From: UBA3006 sp036746695
Lineage (GTDB): Bacteria > Actinomycetota > Acidimicrobiia > Acidimicrobiales > Ilumatobacteraceae
DNA: 64,000 nucleotides
Assembly: GCA_036746695.1 (NCBI GenBank)
Contig: DAIODP010000001.1
Coordinates: 558,001 to 622,000 of the forward strand
Direction: 5' to 3'
Shown: positions 51,342 to 60,824 of the stretch, piece after piece
Position numbering within the stretch: position 1 is the first letter of the stretch
How the letters are laid out: each line of letters begins with the position of its first letter
Notes under the pieces: generated by a model
The model's input: only the letters and a program-made list of their open reading frames with translations
Told to the model about the DNA's origin: nothing
Database searches by the model: none
Made by a program: the position numbers and the translations under genes

Positions 51342-53297
51342 ATGGCGCTCGCAGATATTCGACAACCTAGTGATCTGCGCAATCTCAGCCTGGCTCAGGT
51401 GGACGAACTTGCCGCCGAGATCCGAGATTTTGTTGTTGATTCGGTTTCCGAATCCGGCGGCCACTTAGGTTCTAACCTCGGCGCGGTCGAACTCACGCTT
51501 GCTTTGCATCGCACATTTGATTCGCCACGCGACGCAATCCTGTGGGACACGGGCCATCAGGCCTACATCCACAAAATTGTGACCGGGCGGCGCGGTGGCT
51601 TCAGCAAGTTGCGCCAAGCAGGCGGCATCTCGGGCTATCCAAGCCGCGAAGAAAGCGTGCACGACTTCATCGAGAACAGTCATGCCTCAACGGTGTTGAG
51701 TTACGCATACGGTCTGGCCGTTGCCCGCGATAGTGGCCAAACGCCAGATCGCCGCCACATCATTGCCGTCATCGGCGACGGCTCAATGACCGGCGGTATG
51801 GCCTACGAAGCGCTCAATAATCTCGGCCACTCAAATAAGCGCGTCATCATCGTTCTCAACGACAACGGCCGCAGCTATGCACCAACCATTTCCAATCTTT
51901 CGCAAGGCGGCATCCCCGATGATGAGTCGGCCAGCATCCCCCGCCCTGTCGAGCGCCTTACCGAAACGCTCTCGCACAAACTGACCGACATCCGCCTCAA
52001 CCCGGTGTATGTGCGCCGTCAACGCAAACTCGAAAAGTTTTTGAAAGATCTTCCGGTCATCGGACCACAAGCCGAACGTGGCCTCGAAGCATTCAAAGCT
52101 GGCGTACGAGAATTTCTACAACCGCCCGCATTCTTTGAAGCGCTTGGTGTTCGCTACATCGGCCCTATTGATGGCCACAACGTTGAGGCATTAGAGCACG
52201 CGCTTTCAGCCGCTCAGCAGCGCGTTGAAGAGGGCCCCATCGTTATTCATGTGATCACACAAAAAGGTCGCGGATATTCGCCCGCCGAAGATGACGACGA
52301 AAAGCATTTGCACGATGCACCAGTGTTCAACCCTGTTACGGGCCCACCTAAGTCCGGCCCAACTGGATACACGCAGGCATTCGCCGAAGGCATCATTGCA
52401 CTTGCAGAAAAAGACCCTCGCGTGGTTGCAATCACTGCAGCAATGCCAGGCCCAACAGGCCTCATTCACTTTCAAGAGAAATTCCCCGAACGGTTCTTCG
52501 ACGTTGGTATTGCCGAGCAGCACGCAGTAACCGCTGCAGCGGGCATGGCAATGGGCGGCATGCGCCCCGTTGTTGCCCTGTACTCCACGTTTCTCAACCG
52601 TGCGTGGGATCAGGTGGTCTACGACGTTGCACTGCATCGCCTGCCAGTCATCTTCTGTCTCGATCGTGCGGGCATCACCGGCGACGACGGCCCAAGCCAT
52701 CACGGCATCTACGACATGGCATTGCTCTCAAAAGTTCCAGGCATGCGCGTGCTTGCACCATCGAGCACTCAAGAATTGCAACAGATGCTCAGTGACGCGC
52801 TTTCGCTTTCCGATACAGGGCCGGTTGTTGTTCGATACCCCAAGGGCATTGCCCGCAGCGTGGATGCCGCCGACATCGGCTCTGGCATTGCAGCACGCAA
52901 ACTGCGCACCGACACCACCAAGAAGGTGTGCATCCTTGCCGTTGGCAAAATGGTGGGCGCAGCATTGGCTGCAGCCGAATTGCTTCAGCAAAGAAACATC
53001 GAGGCAACTGTGTGGGACGTGCGCTCCTGCTCTCCTCTCGACGAAAGCATGATTGCAGATGCTGCGCTGCACGACGTAGTTGTCACGGCCGAAGACGGCA
53101 TTCGTGATGGCGGCATTGGAATGTCGTTAGAAGATCGCATCCACGGTGCAGCCACAACGAAGCACCCACATATATCTGTGCTGGGCGTGCCAACGCAGTT
53201 CATACCCCACGCCAAACCCGATGTTATTTTGGCCAAATTGGGGCTCGATGCCGAGGGCATTGCACAGACAGTTCAATCGCTCATCGCAAATCTGTAA
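51342..53297 (+). CDS. dxs: 1-deoxy-D-xylulose-5-phosphate synthase
   Basis: 651 residues. First MEP-pathway step: pyruvate plus glyceraldehyde 3-phosphate to DXP, TPP-dependent. Seen: 'SESGGHLGSNLGAVELTLALH' in order, 'ILWDTGHQAYIHKI', TPP/Mg motif 'VIGDGSMTGGMAYEALNN' plus 'VLNDNGRSYAP', 'GPIDGHNVEAL', transketolase-type catalytic Glu in 'DVGIAEQHAVT', and 'DRAGITGDDGPSHHG'. Full length. The pathway partner ispE is at 2.8 kb. Confidence 0.97.
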   Translation: MALADIRQPSDLRNLSLAQVDELAAEIRDFVVDSVSESGGHLGSNLGAVELTLALHRTFDSPRDAILWDTGHQAYIHKIVTGRRGGFSKLRQAGGISGYPSREESVHDFIENSHASTVLSYAYGLAVARDSGQTPDRRHIIAVIGDGSMTGGMAYEALNNLGHSNKRVIIVLNDNGRSYAPTISNLSQGGIPDDESASIPRPVERLTETLSHKLTDIRLNPVYVRRQRKLEKFLKDLPVIGPQAERGLEAFKAGVREFLQPPAFFEALGVRYIGPIDGHNVEALEHALSAAQQRVEEGPIVIHVITQKGRGYSPAEDDDEKHLHDAPVFNPVTGPPKSGPTGYTQAFAEGIIALAEKDPRVVAITAAMPGPTGLIHFQEKFPERFFDVGIAEQHAVTAAAGMAMGGMRPVVALYSTFLNRAWDQVVYDVALHRLPVIFCLDRAGITGDDGPSHHGIYDMALLSKVPGMRVLAPSSTQELQQMLSDALSLSDTGPVVVRYPKGIARSVDAADIGSGIAARKLRTDTTKKVCILAVGKMVGAALAAAELLQQRNIEATVWDVRSCSPLDESMIADAALHDVVVTAEDGIRDGGIGMSLEDRIHGAATTKHPHISVLGVPTQFIPHAKPDVILAKLGLDAEGIAQTVQSLIANL

Positions 53298-53300
53298 TTA

Positions 53301-54074
53301 ATGTCTGGTCTTGCGGAACTTCTCCAGGTTGCGCTTCGGGCAAGCGATGATGCTGATGCAATAAGCCTTTCGAGCTTTACCTCCCGCTCCTTCGGGGTGA
53401 GCCGCAAAGCCGACAACAGCGAAGTAACCGATATCGACCGCGCAACCGAGCAGGCAATTGTCACCTTGCTCACATCTGCTCGGCCCGACTATGGCATTTA
53501 CGGCGAGGAGTTTGGCACTTCCGGGCCAGCCAACGCTGAAGCAACCTGGGTAATCGACCCCATCGATGGCACCACCAACTTTGTTCGCGGTGTTCCGGTG
53601 TGGGCCACGCTGATTGCTTTGGTGCGCAATGGTGTGCCCGAATTGGGAGTTGTCTCTGCACCAGCAATGGGCTTTCGTTGGTGGGCCACGAAAGGTGGCG
53701 GTGCTTTTTTTAACGGCACTCGTATGTATGTGTCGAAAACGCAAACCATTACCGAAGCCCATGTGAGCACAACGCCCAACGCTGGATGGGACGCCGTTGG
53801 TGGCATTCCCAAGCTGGTGCAGTTGCAAATAGATGCGTTGCGTGCGCGTGGCTTTGGAGATTTTTGGCAGCACATGCTTGTGGCACAAGGAGCGATTGAT
53901 GTTGCAGTCGACGTGATTGGCCTGCAGCCATACGACAACGCGGCTATCTACCCCATCGTGCAGGAAGCCGGTGGAACAATCACCGATCGTTTTGGTAATG
54001 CCGACTGGCGGGCCAATTCGTCTGTTAGCAGCAACGGCGTTTTGCACGCCGAAGTACTTGCGCGATTGAAATAG
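53301..54074 (+). CDS. Inositol monophosphatase family; probable histidinol-phosphatase (HisN type)
   Basis: 257 residues from ATG 53301, three bases after dxs. Mg-dependent phosphatase motifs: 'YGEEFGTSG' (Glu-Glu), 'WVIDPIDGTTNFVRGVPVW' (DPIDGT) and 'VIGLQPYDNAAIYPIVQEAGG' (Asp). The 'TTNFVRGVPVWATLIAL' stretch is closest to actinobacterial HisN, which makes histidinol, but inositol or other sugar phosphates are possible. Confidence 0.88.
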   Translation: MSGLAELLQVALRASDDADAISLSSFTSRSFGVSRKADNSEVTDIDRATEQAIVTLLTSARPDYGIYGEEFGTSGPANAEATWVIDPIDGTTNFVRGVPVWATLIALVRNGVPELGVVSAPAMGFRWWATKGGGAFFNGTRMYVSKTQTITEAHVSTTPNAGWDAVGGIPKLVQLQIDALRARGFGDFWQHMLVAQGAIDVAVDVIGLQPYDNAAIYPIVQEAGGTITDRFGNADWRANSSVSSNGVLHAEVLARLK

Positions 54075-54084
54075 GTTGAGACCA

Positions 54085-55263
54085 ATGACATCCGCAAATC
54101 AATGGGCGTCCAAGTGGCAGCTCGACCCAACATTGGCGTACTTAAATCACGGTTCGTACGGTTCGGTTCCGATCGACGTGCAACTAGTACAAGATGGTTT
54201 TCGGCTGCAGGCAACGCGCGACCCGAATAGGTGGTTTCGCTTCGAGTTGCCTGGCCTACTTGATGACGCGCGCGGCACTGTTGCGAAATGGCTTGGCGTG
54301 CCAACGCAGCACTTTGCTTTTGTTCCCAACGCATCGCAGGGCGTCATTACTGCAGTTCAAGCCCTTGTGAATCAATGCAATTTGGTGCAAGCAACCCCGC
54401 ACCTTGTTGCCACATCACTTGGATATGGGGGCGTGTTGCATGGCCTCGAACATATTGCAAAATTTAGCAAGTGCAATTATTCGATCGCACAATTGGTGTA
54501 CCCCACCGAAATCGATGCCGATGTCATTGCCGAGCGAATCATCGCATCTATCGCCGACAAAAAATCCAACGTCATTGTGGTGCTCGATCACATCACATCG
54601 GAAACTGGAGTGTTGCTGCCCGTCAGCGATGTCATCTCGCTTGTACGAGCGAAGCACCCAGGCGCACAATTTGTCATCGATGCCGCGCACTCGGCGGGCA
54701 TGTTGCAACACCCGCTGCCAACTGGTTTCGATGTTTGGGTGGGCAATTTGCACAAGTGGCTCTGTGCTCCACAGCCAGCGGCCGCGCTGATCTGTGGTTC
54801 GCAAGCAATTGCCGACGTCATGGCCCCGCTGTCGCCTTCGTGGGGCTACGAAAAGGGCTTCCCAGGTTCGTTCGAATGGCAAGGCACAAGCGACTATTCG
54901 GCCTATTTGTCGGTTCCTTCCGCAATTTCATTTCAAGAGCAATGGAGTTGGGCCGAACGAGACTTTCATAATCGCTCGGTGGTCGATAACGGCGCAGCAT
55001 TATTGCGCAGTGCATGGGGTACCCAGCCGCACATCGATTCTGGGGTTGAAGCACCGTGGATGCGCATGGTGCAATTGCCAATTATTCAACCTTGGACAAA
55101 AACCGAGATCGAAACAGTTGTACAGAAAGCCGGCAAACAGCTAAAGGCCGAATGCATGTGCATGACGGTAAGAGAAAAAACTTACGTGCGGATTTCGGCT
55201 CACATGTATAACGAAGCCCATCAATACGAAGCGCTTACGACGCTCCCTCAACTGCTGCCGTAG
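54085..55263 (+). CDS. Class V aminotransferase-fold PLP enzyme (isopenicillin-N epimerase-like)
   Basis: 392 residues from ATG 54085. PLP lysine in 'DVWVGNLHKWLCAPQPAAAL'. Family marks: 'LNHGSYGSVPIDVQ', 'NASQGVITAVQAL', 'VLDHITSETGVLLPV' and 'FVIDAAHSAGML'. CefD-like proteins act as epimerases or C-S/C-N lyases; there is no beta-lactam cluster here. The substrate is unknown. The 3' end overlaps the convergent TauE gene by 29 bases. Confidence 0.88.
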   Translation: MTSANQWASKWQLDPTLAYLNHGSYGSVPIDVQLVQDGFRLQATRDPNRWFRFELPGLLDDARGTVAKWLGVPTQHFAFVPNASQGVITAVQALVNQCNLVQATPHLVATSLGYGGVLHGLEHIAKFSKCNYSIAQLVYPTEIDADVIAERIIASIADKKSNVIVVLDHITSETGVLLPVSDVISLVRAKHPGAQFVIDAAHSAGMLQHPLPTGFDVWVGNLHKWLCAPQPAAALICGSQAIADVMAPLSPSWGYEKGFPGSFEWQGTSDYSAYLSVPSAISFQEQWSWAERDFHNRSVVDNGAALLRSAWGTQPHIDSGVEAPWMRMVQLPIIQPWTKTEIETVVQKAGKQLKAECMCMTVREKTYVRISAHMYNEAHQYEALTTLPQLLP

Positions 55264-56029
55264 CACCGCCTTTACGCAGTTGCAGCAACATTCTTGCCGC
55301 AATAAAAATGAGCAATACTGCAAACAAGAAGTTTGAAAGCGCATCGTTCATGCGCGTTGCCAACCAACTGCCTGCAATTGCAGCAACAATGCCTGTGGAG
55401 CTGACAATGGCTGCAGCCTGAAGATCGGTGTTCTTGTTCCGATAATTCTGCAGTGTTCCCGTAAATGCTGTTGGTATCACCACGGCAAGTGAAGTTCCCT
55501 TTGCCAGAGCTGGCGAAACGTGGAACAGCACCACCAAAATTGGGACAGTCATCAGGCCGCCGCCAATGCCCAACATGCCCGCAAGTGCACCTACTACAAC
55601 GCCAATAACAATGAGCCAAAATACAGTCAGCGGATCAATGATCATGACGCCCGATGCATCTATCTCGAAGAACATTCGCACGCCAGCAATAACCAGCACT
55701 GCAATGAACGAAACCGTGAGTGTCTTTTTTGAAACGATCGACAAGAGTTTTGCGCCAATCAGTGAACCGCTCACCGAACCAATTGATAGCCAGAGCACAA
55801 CACGCCAATCGATTTCGTCGTGCGTCCAATAAGTAACGAAGCTTGCACAAGAAATGAGGAATACACCGCCAAGCGACGTGCCATGCGCGAGGCGCTGATC
55901 CATCTTCAGGGCAAACATGAGGCCCGGAATAATGATGATGCCCCCACCGAGGCCAAACATTCCGGAGAGCAGCCCGGCACCAACGCCGAAGGCCATCAGG
56001 ATTAGCGCGCGGTTTCGCTCAATTTTCAC
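55235..56029 (-). CDS. TauE/SafE family sulfite/anion exporter
   Basis: 264 residues from GTG 56029 (GTGA overlap with the M14 peptidase stop). Eight or so helices with the internal repeat typical of TauE: 'GLLSGMFGLGGGIIIIPGL' and 'GALAGMLGIGGGLMTVPIL'. It exports sulfite, sulfoacetate or related anions in characterised members; substrate not determined here. Confidence 0.9.
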   Translation of the reverse strand: MKIERNRALILMAFGVGAGLLSGMFGLGGGIIIIPGLMFALKMDQRLAHGTSLGGVFLISCASFVTYWTHDEIDWRVVLWLSIGSVSGSLIGAKLLSIVSKKTLTVSFIAVLVIAGVRMFFEIDASGVMIIDPLTVFWLIVIGVVVGALAGMLGIGGGLMTVPILVVLFHVSPALAKGTSLAVVIPTAFTGTLQNYRNKNTDLQAAAIVSSTGIVAAIAGSWLATRMNDALSNFLFAVLLIFIAARMLLQLRKGGATAAVEGAS

Positions 56030-56781
56030 TGACCTAGTTTGCTAGATGGAGCATCCCGCAACAGCATTGAAATGTTCAGCACTGCGCTGGAATGCACCTT
56101 TGCCTGGGCGGTATTCAGTGTCTCGCCCAACTCCACCACAAATGCCATTCCGTTCTTGATGGTGTTGCGTTGCCACGTGGCTGCGACACCTGTGTAACGA
56201 CCGCCAGTAATTCGTTTGATGGGGATACCCGTCAGTCGCGAATATGCGTTACGCATGGTTCCCTCAAGGCCTTCGCCCGGCGAAATCATGTTCAAATCTT
56301 GGTGGTACCAAATGCCCAGTGCGGGTTTGATCTCGCGCATGAACGCCACAACTGCCTTGGTCTCTGGTTCGGATGCGCGTTTTGCACCCGCATACTGCCA
56401 GTAACCAGGCTTCCCCATCTTCGCCCAGTTGTAGGGAAAGTTGCGATTGAGATCGACACGGTTGGCATTGCCGCGTTGATTGAGTGCGGTGCCATCCGGA
56501 TTCACCGTTGGAACCACCCACAGGTTGATGCCCTTTGGAATATCCATGGTGACCAGTTGGTCAGTAATCAACAAGCCGGCATCTTCATTGCCGTGAATAA
56601 CCCCGACTACTACGACAGTGATGCCTTTGGGGTCCCCCATCCGAAATGCTTCAAGCGGACGACCCTGAATAGATGTGCCGATGATACGCCTCTCTGCTAT
56701 GTGCGACGCCGCAAGAGTTGACGGTGCACAAATTGCAGAAGCAACTAATGCAACAGCAAGAAAAACAAATTTGTGTTTGAT
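56026..56781 (-). CDS. Secreted M14 zinc carboxypeptidase with ATC start
   Basis: 251 residues if begun at ATC 56781, immediately after an in-frame TAG. The first ATG in frame (56640) would cut off a clear signal peptide ('KHKFVFLAVALVASAICAPS', cleavage near TLAA) and the start of the mature enzyme ('ERRIIGTSIQGRPLEAFRMG'). There is no ATG, GTG or TTG in those 47 codons. M14 residues are complete: Zn ligands in 'GVIHGNEDAG' and 'WYHQDLNMI', 'NRVDLNRNFPYNW' for substrate binding and catalytic Glu in 'FVVELGET'. Probably trims peptidoglycan peptides (MpaA-like). Confidence 0.82.
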   Translation of the reverse strand: MKHKFVFLAVALVASAICAPSTLAASHIAERRIIGTSIQGRPLEAFRMGDPKGITVVVVGVIHGNEDAGLLITDQLVTMDIPKGINLWVVPTVNPDGTALNQRGNANRVDLNRNFPYNWAKMGKPGYWQYAGAKRASEPETKAVVAFMREIKPALGIWYHQDLNMISPGEGLEGTMRNAYSRLTGIPIKRITGGRYTGVAATWQRNTIKNGMAFVVELGETLNTAQAKVHSSAVLNISMLLRDAPSSKLGQ

Positions 56782-56791
56782 CTAGTGAATA

Positions 56792-57832
56792 TTACTTGGA
56801 CCACACCAGTTTGTTCTTCACCTTCTTGCAGGTGACTTTGACGGTCTTCTTTGCCACCATCACGGTTGACTTTGCACCAGCAGACGTGCATGAAGCACCA
56901 ATTTTTGTAGCCCTCGTAATGGAAACAGAGCCAGAAGTTGATGCGCCAGAGGCAATCTTCAATGTTCCACGCTTCAGGGTGTATGTCTCGCCTGTTCTGG
57001 ATGCGTTAAATGCGTAGTAAATACGAAATACGTTTGGCGATACTTCGTAACCCGTTGGGTCGAGACGTCGATTATCGCTCTTCGTCACGGCCTGTGGTGT
57101 TGACCATGTGAGACCATCGGCAGACGACGAGACAAAAAGTTGCTGCATTCCATTTCCACAACCAGGGCCAGTCGACATAATCATGAGCCAGTCGCCTGTC
57201 TTCGCACGGAGAATTTCGGTGTCAACAAAGCCACCCTCAAGGCGGTATCCGCTTTCAACGGTGAAATTTATGCCGTCATTTGAAATATAACTACGCACTT
57301 TTTCAGGACACGAATTAGTCAGCGTTGGGCTCACAACAAGATATACGCGTACTTTTCCGTCTGGAGTAACCACTGCATCGGGCACGCCCCACGCTTTCTC
57401 TGTCGTTGGCACTGCAACATCTGCAGCAATTGGTGTGCTTGTTCCAACAGACAAACACTCAGTAGTTACGCATTGCGCTGATGACACTGTTTTTGCAGAT
57501 GTACCCGGAGTCATATCAACGAAATATGCCCTTCGAGTTCCATTAGGAAGTGTGATTGCAGTGAAGTCCGAACCCAATCGTCCTACGCCGCCCACCAAGG
57601 TGCAAGCCCCTGCATCGGTGCAGTCCGAGACGGCAGTAGAGGGAAGGCTCGGATACCAAATGCGATCTACCGAGCCTGTTCGCTCGACATGAGGCGAAAC
57701 TGCCGATATCCCTAGTGCGGCACTCTCCTCAGAAAACTCCCATGAAACTGCTGCGGAGGATCCTTGGCTGAAAGCCAGGGTGGTAGCTGCAAGAACTACT
57801 GAGGAAATGAGACCTTTTCTGAATCTGGACAC
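56792..57832 (-). CDS. Secreted protein, probable beta-propeller, with Cys/Lys C-terminal tail
   Basis: 346 residues from GTG 57832, overlapping the end of mnmA by 37 bases. Signal peptide ('GLISSVVLAATTLAFSQGSSAA'-type, cleavage after SSAA). The body has repeated motifs like five-bladed glycosidase/BNR propellers ('YISNDGINFTVESGYRLEGG', 'LFVSSSADGLTWSTPQ'), but no catalytic triad is identifiable. The last 45 residues ('KIGASCTSAGAKSTVMVAKK', 'VKVTCKKVKNKLVW') are a short Cys-pair module I believe recurs at the end of exported actinobacterial proteins. Function unknown. Confidence 0.75.
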   Translation of the reverse strand: MSRFRKGLISSVVLAATTLAFSQGSSAAVSWEFSEESAALGISAVSPHVERTGSVDRIWYPSLPSTAVSDCTDAGACTLVGGVGRLGSDFTAITLPNGTRRAYFVDMTPGTSAKTVSSAQCVTTECLSVGTSTPIAADVAVPTTEKAWGVPDAVVTPDGKVRVYLVVSPTLTNSCPEKVRSYISNDGINFTVESGYRLEGGFVDTEILRAKTGDWLMIMSTGPGCGNGMQQLFVSSSADGLTWSTPQAVTKSDNRRLDPTGYEVSPNVFRIYYAFNASRTGETYTLKRGTLKIASGASTSGSVSITRATKIGASCTSAGAKSTVMVAKKTVKVTCKKVKNKLVWSK

Positions 57833-58890
57833 GCGATGCCTCCCGCTAGGACATAAGAATTGGTTACATTATAAAGCACAACGCTCTGCCCGGGTGCAAT
57901 TCGGCGCTGTGGAACCAACCAATGCAGGCGAATACTGCGTCCAGTAAGGACTTCGACAGTTGCCGGCAACGCCACGCCGTGCGCGCTGGATTGCACCAGC
58001 ACGTCGTTATTTACACGCAATCGCTCGACATCGGTTTCGCTCGACCACACGATGTTGTCGACCACTACCGAATTGCAGAACAGCTTGGATTCGTCGCCCA
58101 CCGTGATGCGCGCATTGGGCGTATCCACATCCACCACGTATTGCTTTGGCCCGCCGCCTGGCAAGCCGAGGCCTTTGCGCTGACCAATAGTGACCAATTC
58201 GAGAGCCTCTACCGAACCCGCTTCGCTTCCGTCTTCATTCACTACCTGCGCTGGGCGAAATGGAATGCGATTGCCTAAAAATGTTTCGCGGCCGCCAGTT
58301 TTGCTAATGAAACAAACATCTTGACTGTCGGGTTTCGTGGCAGTGCGCAAGCCCAACTCGACTGCCCTGTCGCGCACTTGCGCTTTTGTTAAATGCCCCA
58401 CTGGAAACATGGTGAATTCCAGTTCGTTTTGATCGAGCATGTGCACGACATAACTCTGATCTTTGGCATCGTCGGCGCCGCGCGCAAGACGAAGTGTTCC
58501 TTCGTCGTCTTTTTCAATACGTGCATGATGCCCAGTTGCTACCGCATCAAAACCCAGCAAGCGTGCACGCTCGCTCAGCCGATCAAACTTGAGATGGCGA
58601 TTGCATTCGATACATGGGTTGGGAGTAAAGCCATCCACATGGGCCTGCACGTATGGGTCGACAACATGCTTGTTGAAGTCGTCGGAAAAGTTAAATACCA
58701 GGTGATCAATACCCAATTGTTGGGCAACTCGCCGCGCATCATCCACGTCGGAAACCGAACAGCAACCGGTGTCGCTTTCGCCGCCCCACAAGCGCATGGT
58801 CACGCCCACCACTTCGTGGCCAGCGTCTTTCAATTCGGCGGCAGCCACCGAAGAATCGACGCCACCCGACATGGCCACAAGCACTTTCAT
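57796..58890 (-). CDS. mnmA: tRNA-specific 2-thiouridylase
   Basis: 364 residues. It installs s2U34 in tRNA-Gln, -Glu and -Lys; the window's own tRNA-Gln(TTG) is a predicted substrate. PP-loop 'VAMSGGVDSSVAAAEL', catalytic Cys in 'NPCIECNRHLKF' and 'DSQDVCFIS', plus 'ATGHHARIE'. The cysteine desulfurase gene lies ten bases upstream and is the probable sulfur donor. Confidence 0.96.
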   Translation of the reverse strand: MKVLVAMSGGVDSSVAAAELKDAGHEVVGVTMRLWGGESDTGCCSVSDVDDARRVAQQLGIDHLVFNFSDDFNKHVVDPYVQAHVDGFTPNPCIECNRHLKFDRLSERARLLGFDAVATGHHARIEKDDEGTLRLARGADDAKDQSYVVHMLDQNELEFTMFPVGHLTKAQVRDRAVELGLRTATKPDSQDVCFISKTGGRETFLGNRIPFRPAQVVNEDGSEAGSVEALELVTIGQRKGLGLPGGGPKQYVVDVDTPNARITVGDESKLFCNSVVVDNIVWSSETDVERLRVNNDVLVQSSAHGVALPATVEVLTGRSIRLHWLVPQRRIAPGQSVVLYNVTNSYVLAGGIACPDSEKVSFPQ

Positions 58891-58900
58891 GCCTTAAAGG

Positions 58901-60034
58901 CTAACGACGCAATTGATTGACTGCAGAGACAATGGCCGAAACAGCCGTGTCGATATCAGCATTTGTGGTGGTGTGGCCGAAGCTCAGCCGTAGCGCTCCA
59001 TTGCTCCATTTTCGGTCGATTCCCATTGCTTCAAGCACATGAGAGGGCTCCATTGCCCCGCTGGCACAAGCCGATGCTGCCGACGCATACACATCGGCCT
59101 GATCGAGCAGGAACAACAACGCTTCATTTTCCAAACCTGAAAAACACAGATGCGCGACGCCGGGAACACGATGTTGGCGAGGAACTGTCTCTAGAACGCC
59201 ATCCAACGCTGCAAAGATTTCATCAACCAATCGGTCGCGCAATGCGGCGACACGCACCGTTTCTTCAACACGGGTCTTATCGGTAATTTCTAACGCCTTT
59301 GCCGTGGCGATGATGCCCGCCACATTGTGCGTGCCACTTCGACGATCGCGCTCTTGCCCACCACCAAATATAAGTGGCTCAAGATTCTTCCCGGCTTTAA
59401 TCACCGTGATACCAACACCCTTTGGCCCACCAAACTTATGTGCAGAAAGCGAGAGCGCGTCAACAAGCGGCGTCACTTCGCGCAAGTCGATCCAGCAGGC
59501 TGCTTGCACAGCATCCGAATGCAAAATTGCGTTTGGTGCGTACTTCCGAACAACTTTGGCAACTTCACGCATTGGGGTAATGGTGCCTATCTCGTTGTTC
59601 ACCGCCATCACTGAAACAACAGTGACGGGTTTGTCTTCGGTTGCCTCTTCCAGAACTCGTTGCAGATCTTCTAGATCAACAGTTCCAACATTGTTTACGC
59701 GAACAACCACTCCGCCTACGTGCTCGACGCAATGCAACACGGCGTGATGTTCGGCTGCTGGACACACTGCAACGCCACCCAATCGGCGCACAGCGCCAAG
59801 AATTGCGTGGTTGTCGCCTTCTGTTCCACCGCTGGTAAACACCACTTCACCGGGCTGACAGCCCAGAGTTTCGGCTACAAGATCTCGGGCTTCATCAAGT
59901 GCTTTTCGTGCCTCACGGGCAGATCGATGCGAACCAGAGGGGTTGGCATACACATGATCGAGAAACGGGGCCATTGCCTCAATTGCCTCATGGCGCATGG
60001 GCGTTGAAGCCGCATGATCGAGGTAGGTAACCAT
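58901..60034 (-). CDS. Cysteine desulfurase (NifS/IscS family)
   Basis: 377 residues from ATG 60034, with AAGGG upstream; the longer frame upstream is non-coding. PLP Lys in 'LSLSAHKFGGPKGVG', active-site Cys in 'SAASACASGAMEPSHVL', 'YLDHAASTPMRHEA', 'FTSGGTEGDNHAI' and 'RSGTHNVAGI'. Operon with mnmA points to tRNA thiolation; it might also supply sulfur to CoxL-type Mo sites, which is speculation. Note the loop 'SACASG' instead of the usual SACSSG/SACTSG. Confidence 0.94.
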   Translation of the reverse strand: MVTYLDHAASTPMRHEAIEAMAPFLDHVYANPSGSHRSAREARKALDEARDLVAETLGCQPGEVVFTSGGTEGDNHAILGAVRRLGGVAVCPAAEHHAVLHCVEHVGGVVVRVNNVGTVDLEDLQRVLEEATEDKPVTVVSVMAVNNEIGTITPMREVAKVVRKYAPNAILHSDAVQAACWIDLREVTPLVDALSLSAHKFGGPKGVGITVIKAGKNLEPLIFGGGQERDRRSGTHNVAGIIATAKALEITDKTRVEETVRVAALRDRLVDEIFAALDGVLETVPRQHRVPGVAHLCFSGLENEALLFLLDQADVYASAASACASGAMEPSHVLEAMGIDRKWSNGALRLSFGHTTTNADIDTAVSAIVSAVNQLRR

Positions 60035-60070
60035 GCCCTTCAGGGTAGCCCCCCACACCAGAATGGTGAT

Positions 60071-60811
60071 GTGGAGTATTCGAATAACCAGTACGGCGAA
60101 GTCTTCGCCGATGTTTACGACGACTGGTACCACGACCTCGATCCGGTTGATGATGTCGTTGAGTTTGTGCGGCAGCTTGCCGAGCACACTTCCGTACTCG
60201 AATTGGGAGTGGGCACGGGCCGACTTGCAATTCCCCTCGCACAAAGTGGGCTTCGCGTGGTGGGTATCGACTCGTCGCCAGCAATGCTTGCTGCGCTCAG
60301 TGCAAAGCCAGATGGACACTTAGTTGAAGCGCTGTTGGGCCACATGGTTGCCGACATGCCCGACGAACAATTTGGTGTCGTGCTCTTGGCATACAACACG
60401 CTCTTCAACTTGCTCACCGAGCCCGAACAATTGGAATGCTTGGTGCAGTCTGCAAAACGTTTACTGCCGGGCGCCCACGTCATCGTGGATTGCTTTGTGC
60501 CAAGCGACCATCTTCCGCAAACTGTTGCCCCCCACGTTGTGAGAACTGTGGGCGCAACCTCAGTATTCAGCGAGGCAACAATTGACCAAGCCAACCAGAT
60601 CATGCGCGGGGCCTTCAGCGAATCGGTTGGAAATGGCCCCGACCGAACTTGGGTTGTTCGATATGCCACGGTGGAACAAACAGACGCCATGGCAAACCGG
60701 GCCGGGCTGCAAGTGGAACAGCGCTGGAGTTCGTACGCCCGCGAACCATTTAGCGACAACAGTGTGCGTCATATCACCGTCTACGGCAAAGCACCAGATA
60801 GACCACGCTAG
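60071..60811 (+). CDS. Class I SAM-dependent methyltransferase
   Basis: 246 residues from GTG 60071. SAM motif I 'VLELGVGTGRLAIPLAQ', post I 'VVGIDSSPAMLAAL', and 'FGVVLLAYNTLFNLL'. N-terminal 'YGEVFADVYDDWYHDLD' resembles small-molecule methyltransferases. Divergent from the desulfurase across 36 bases. Substrate unknown. Confidence 0.85.
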   Translation: MEYSNNQYGEVFADVYDDWYHDLDPVDDVVEFVRQLAEHTSVLELGVGTGRLAIPLAQSGLRVVGIDSSPAMLAALSAKPDGHLVEALLGHMVADMPDEQFGVVLLAYNTLFNLLTEPEQLECLVQSAKRLLPGAHVIVDCFVPSDHLPQTVAPHVVRTVGATSVFSEATIDQANQIMRGAFSESVGNGPDRTWVVRYATVEQTDAMANRAGLQVEQRWSSYAREPFSDNSVRHITVYGKAPDRPR

Positions 60812-60817
60812 TACGGT
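60812..60817 (+). promoter_or_regulatory. Putative -10 of leaderless SRPBCC transcript
   Basis: TACGGT starts at the base after the methyltransferase stop and ends seven bases before ATG 60825; no Shine-Dalgarno is present. Confidence 0.3.
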
Positions 60818-60824
60818 TCCTGAC

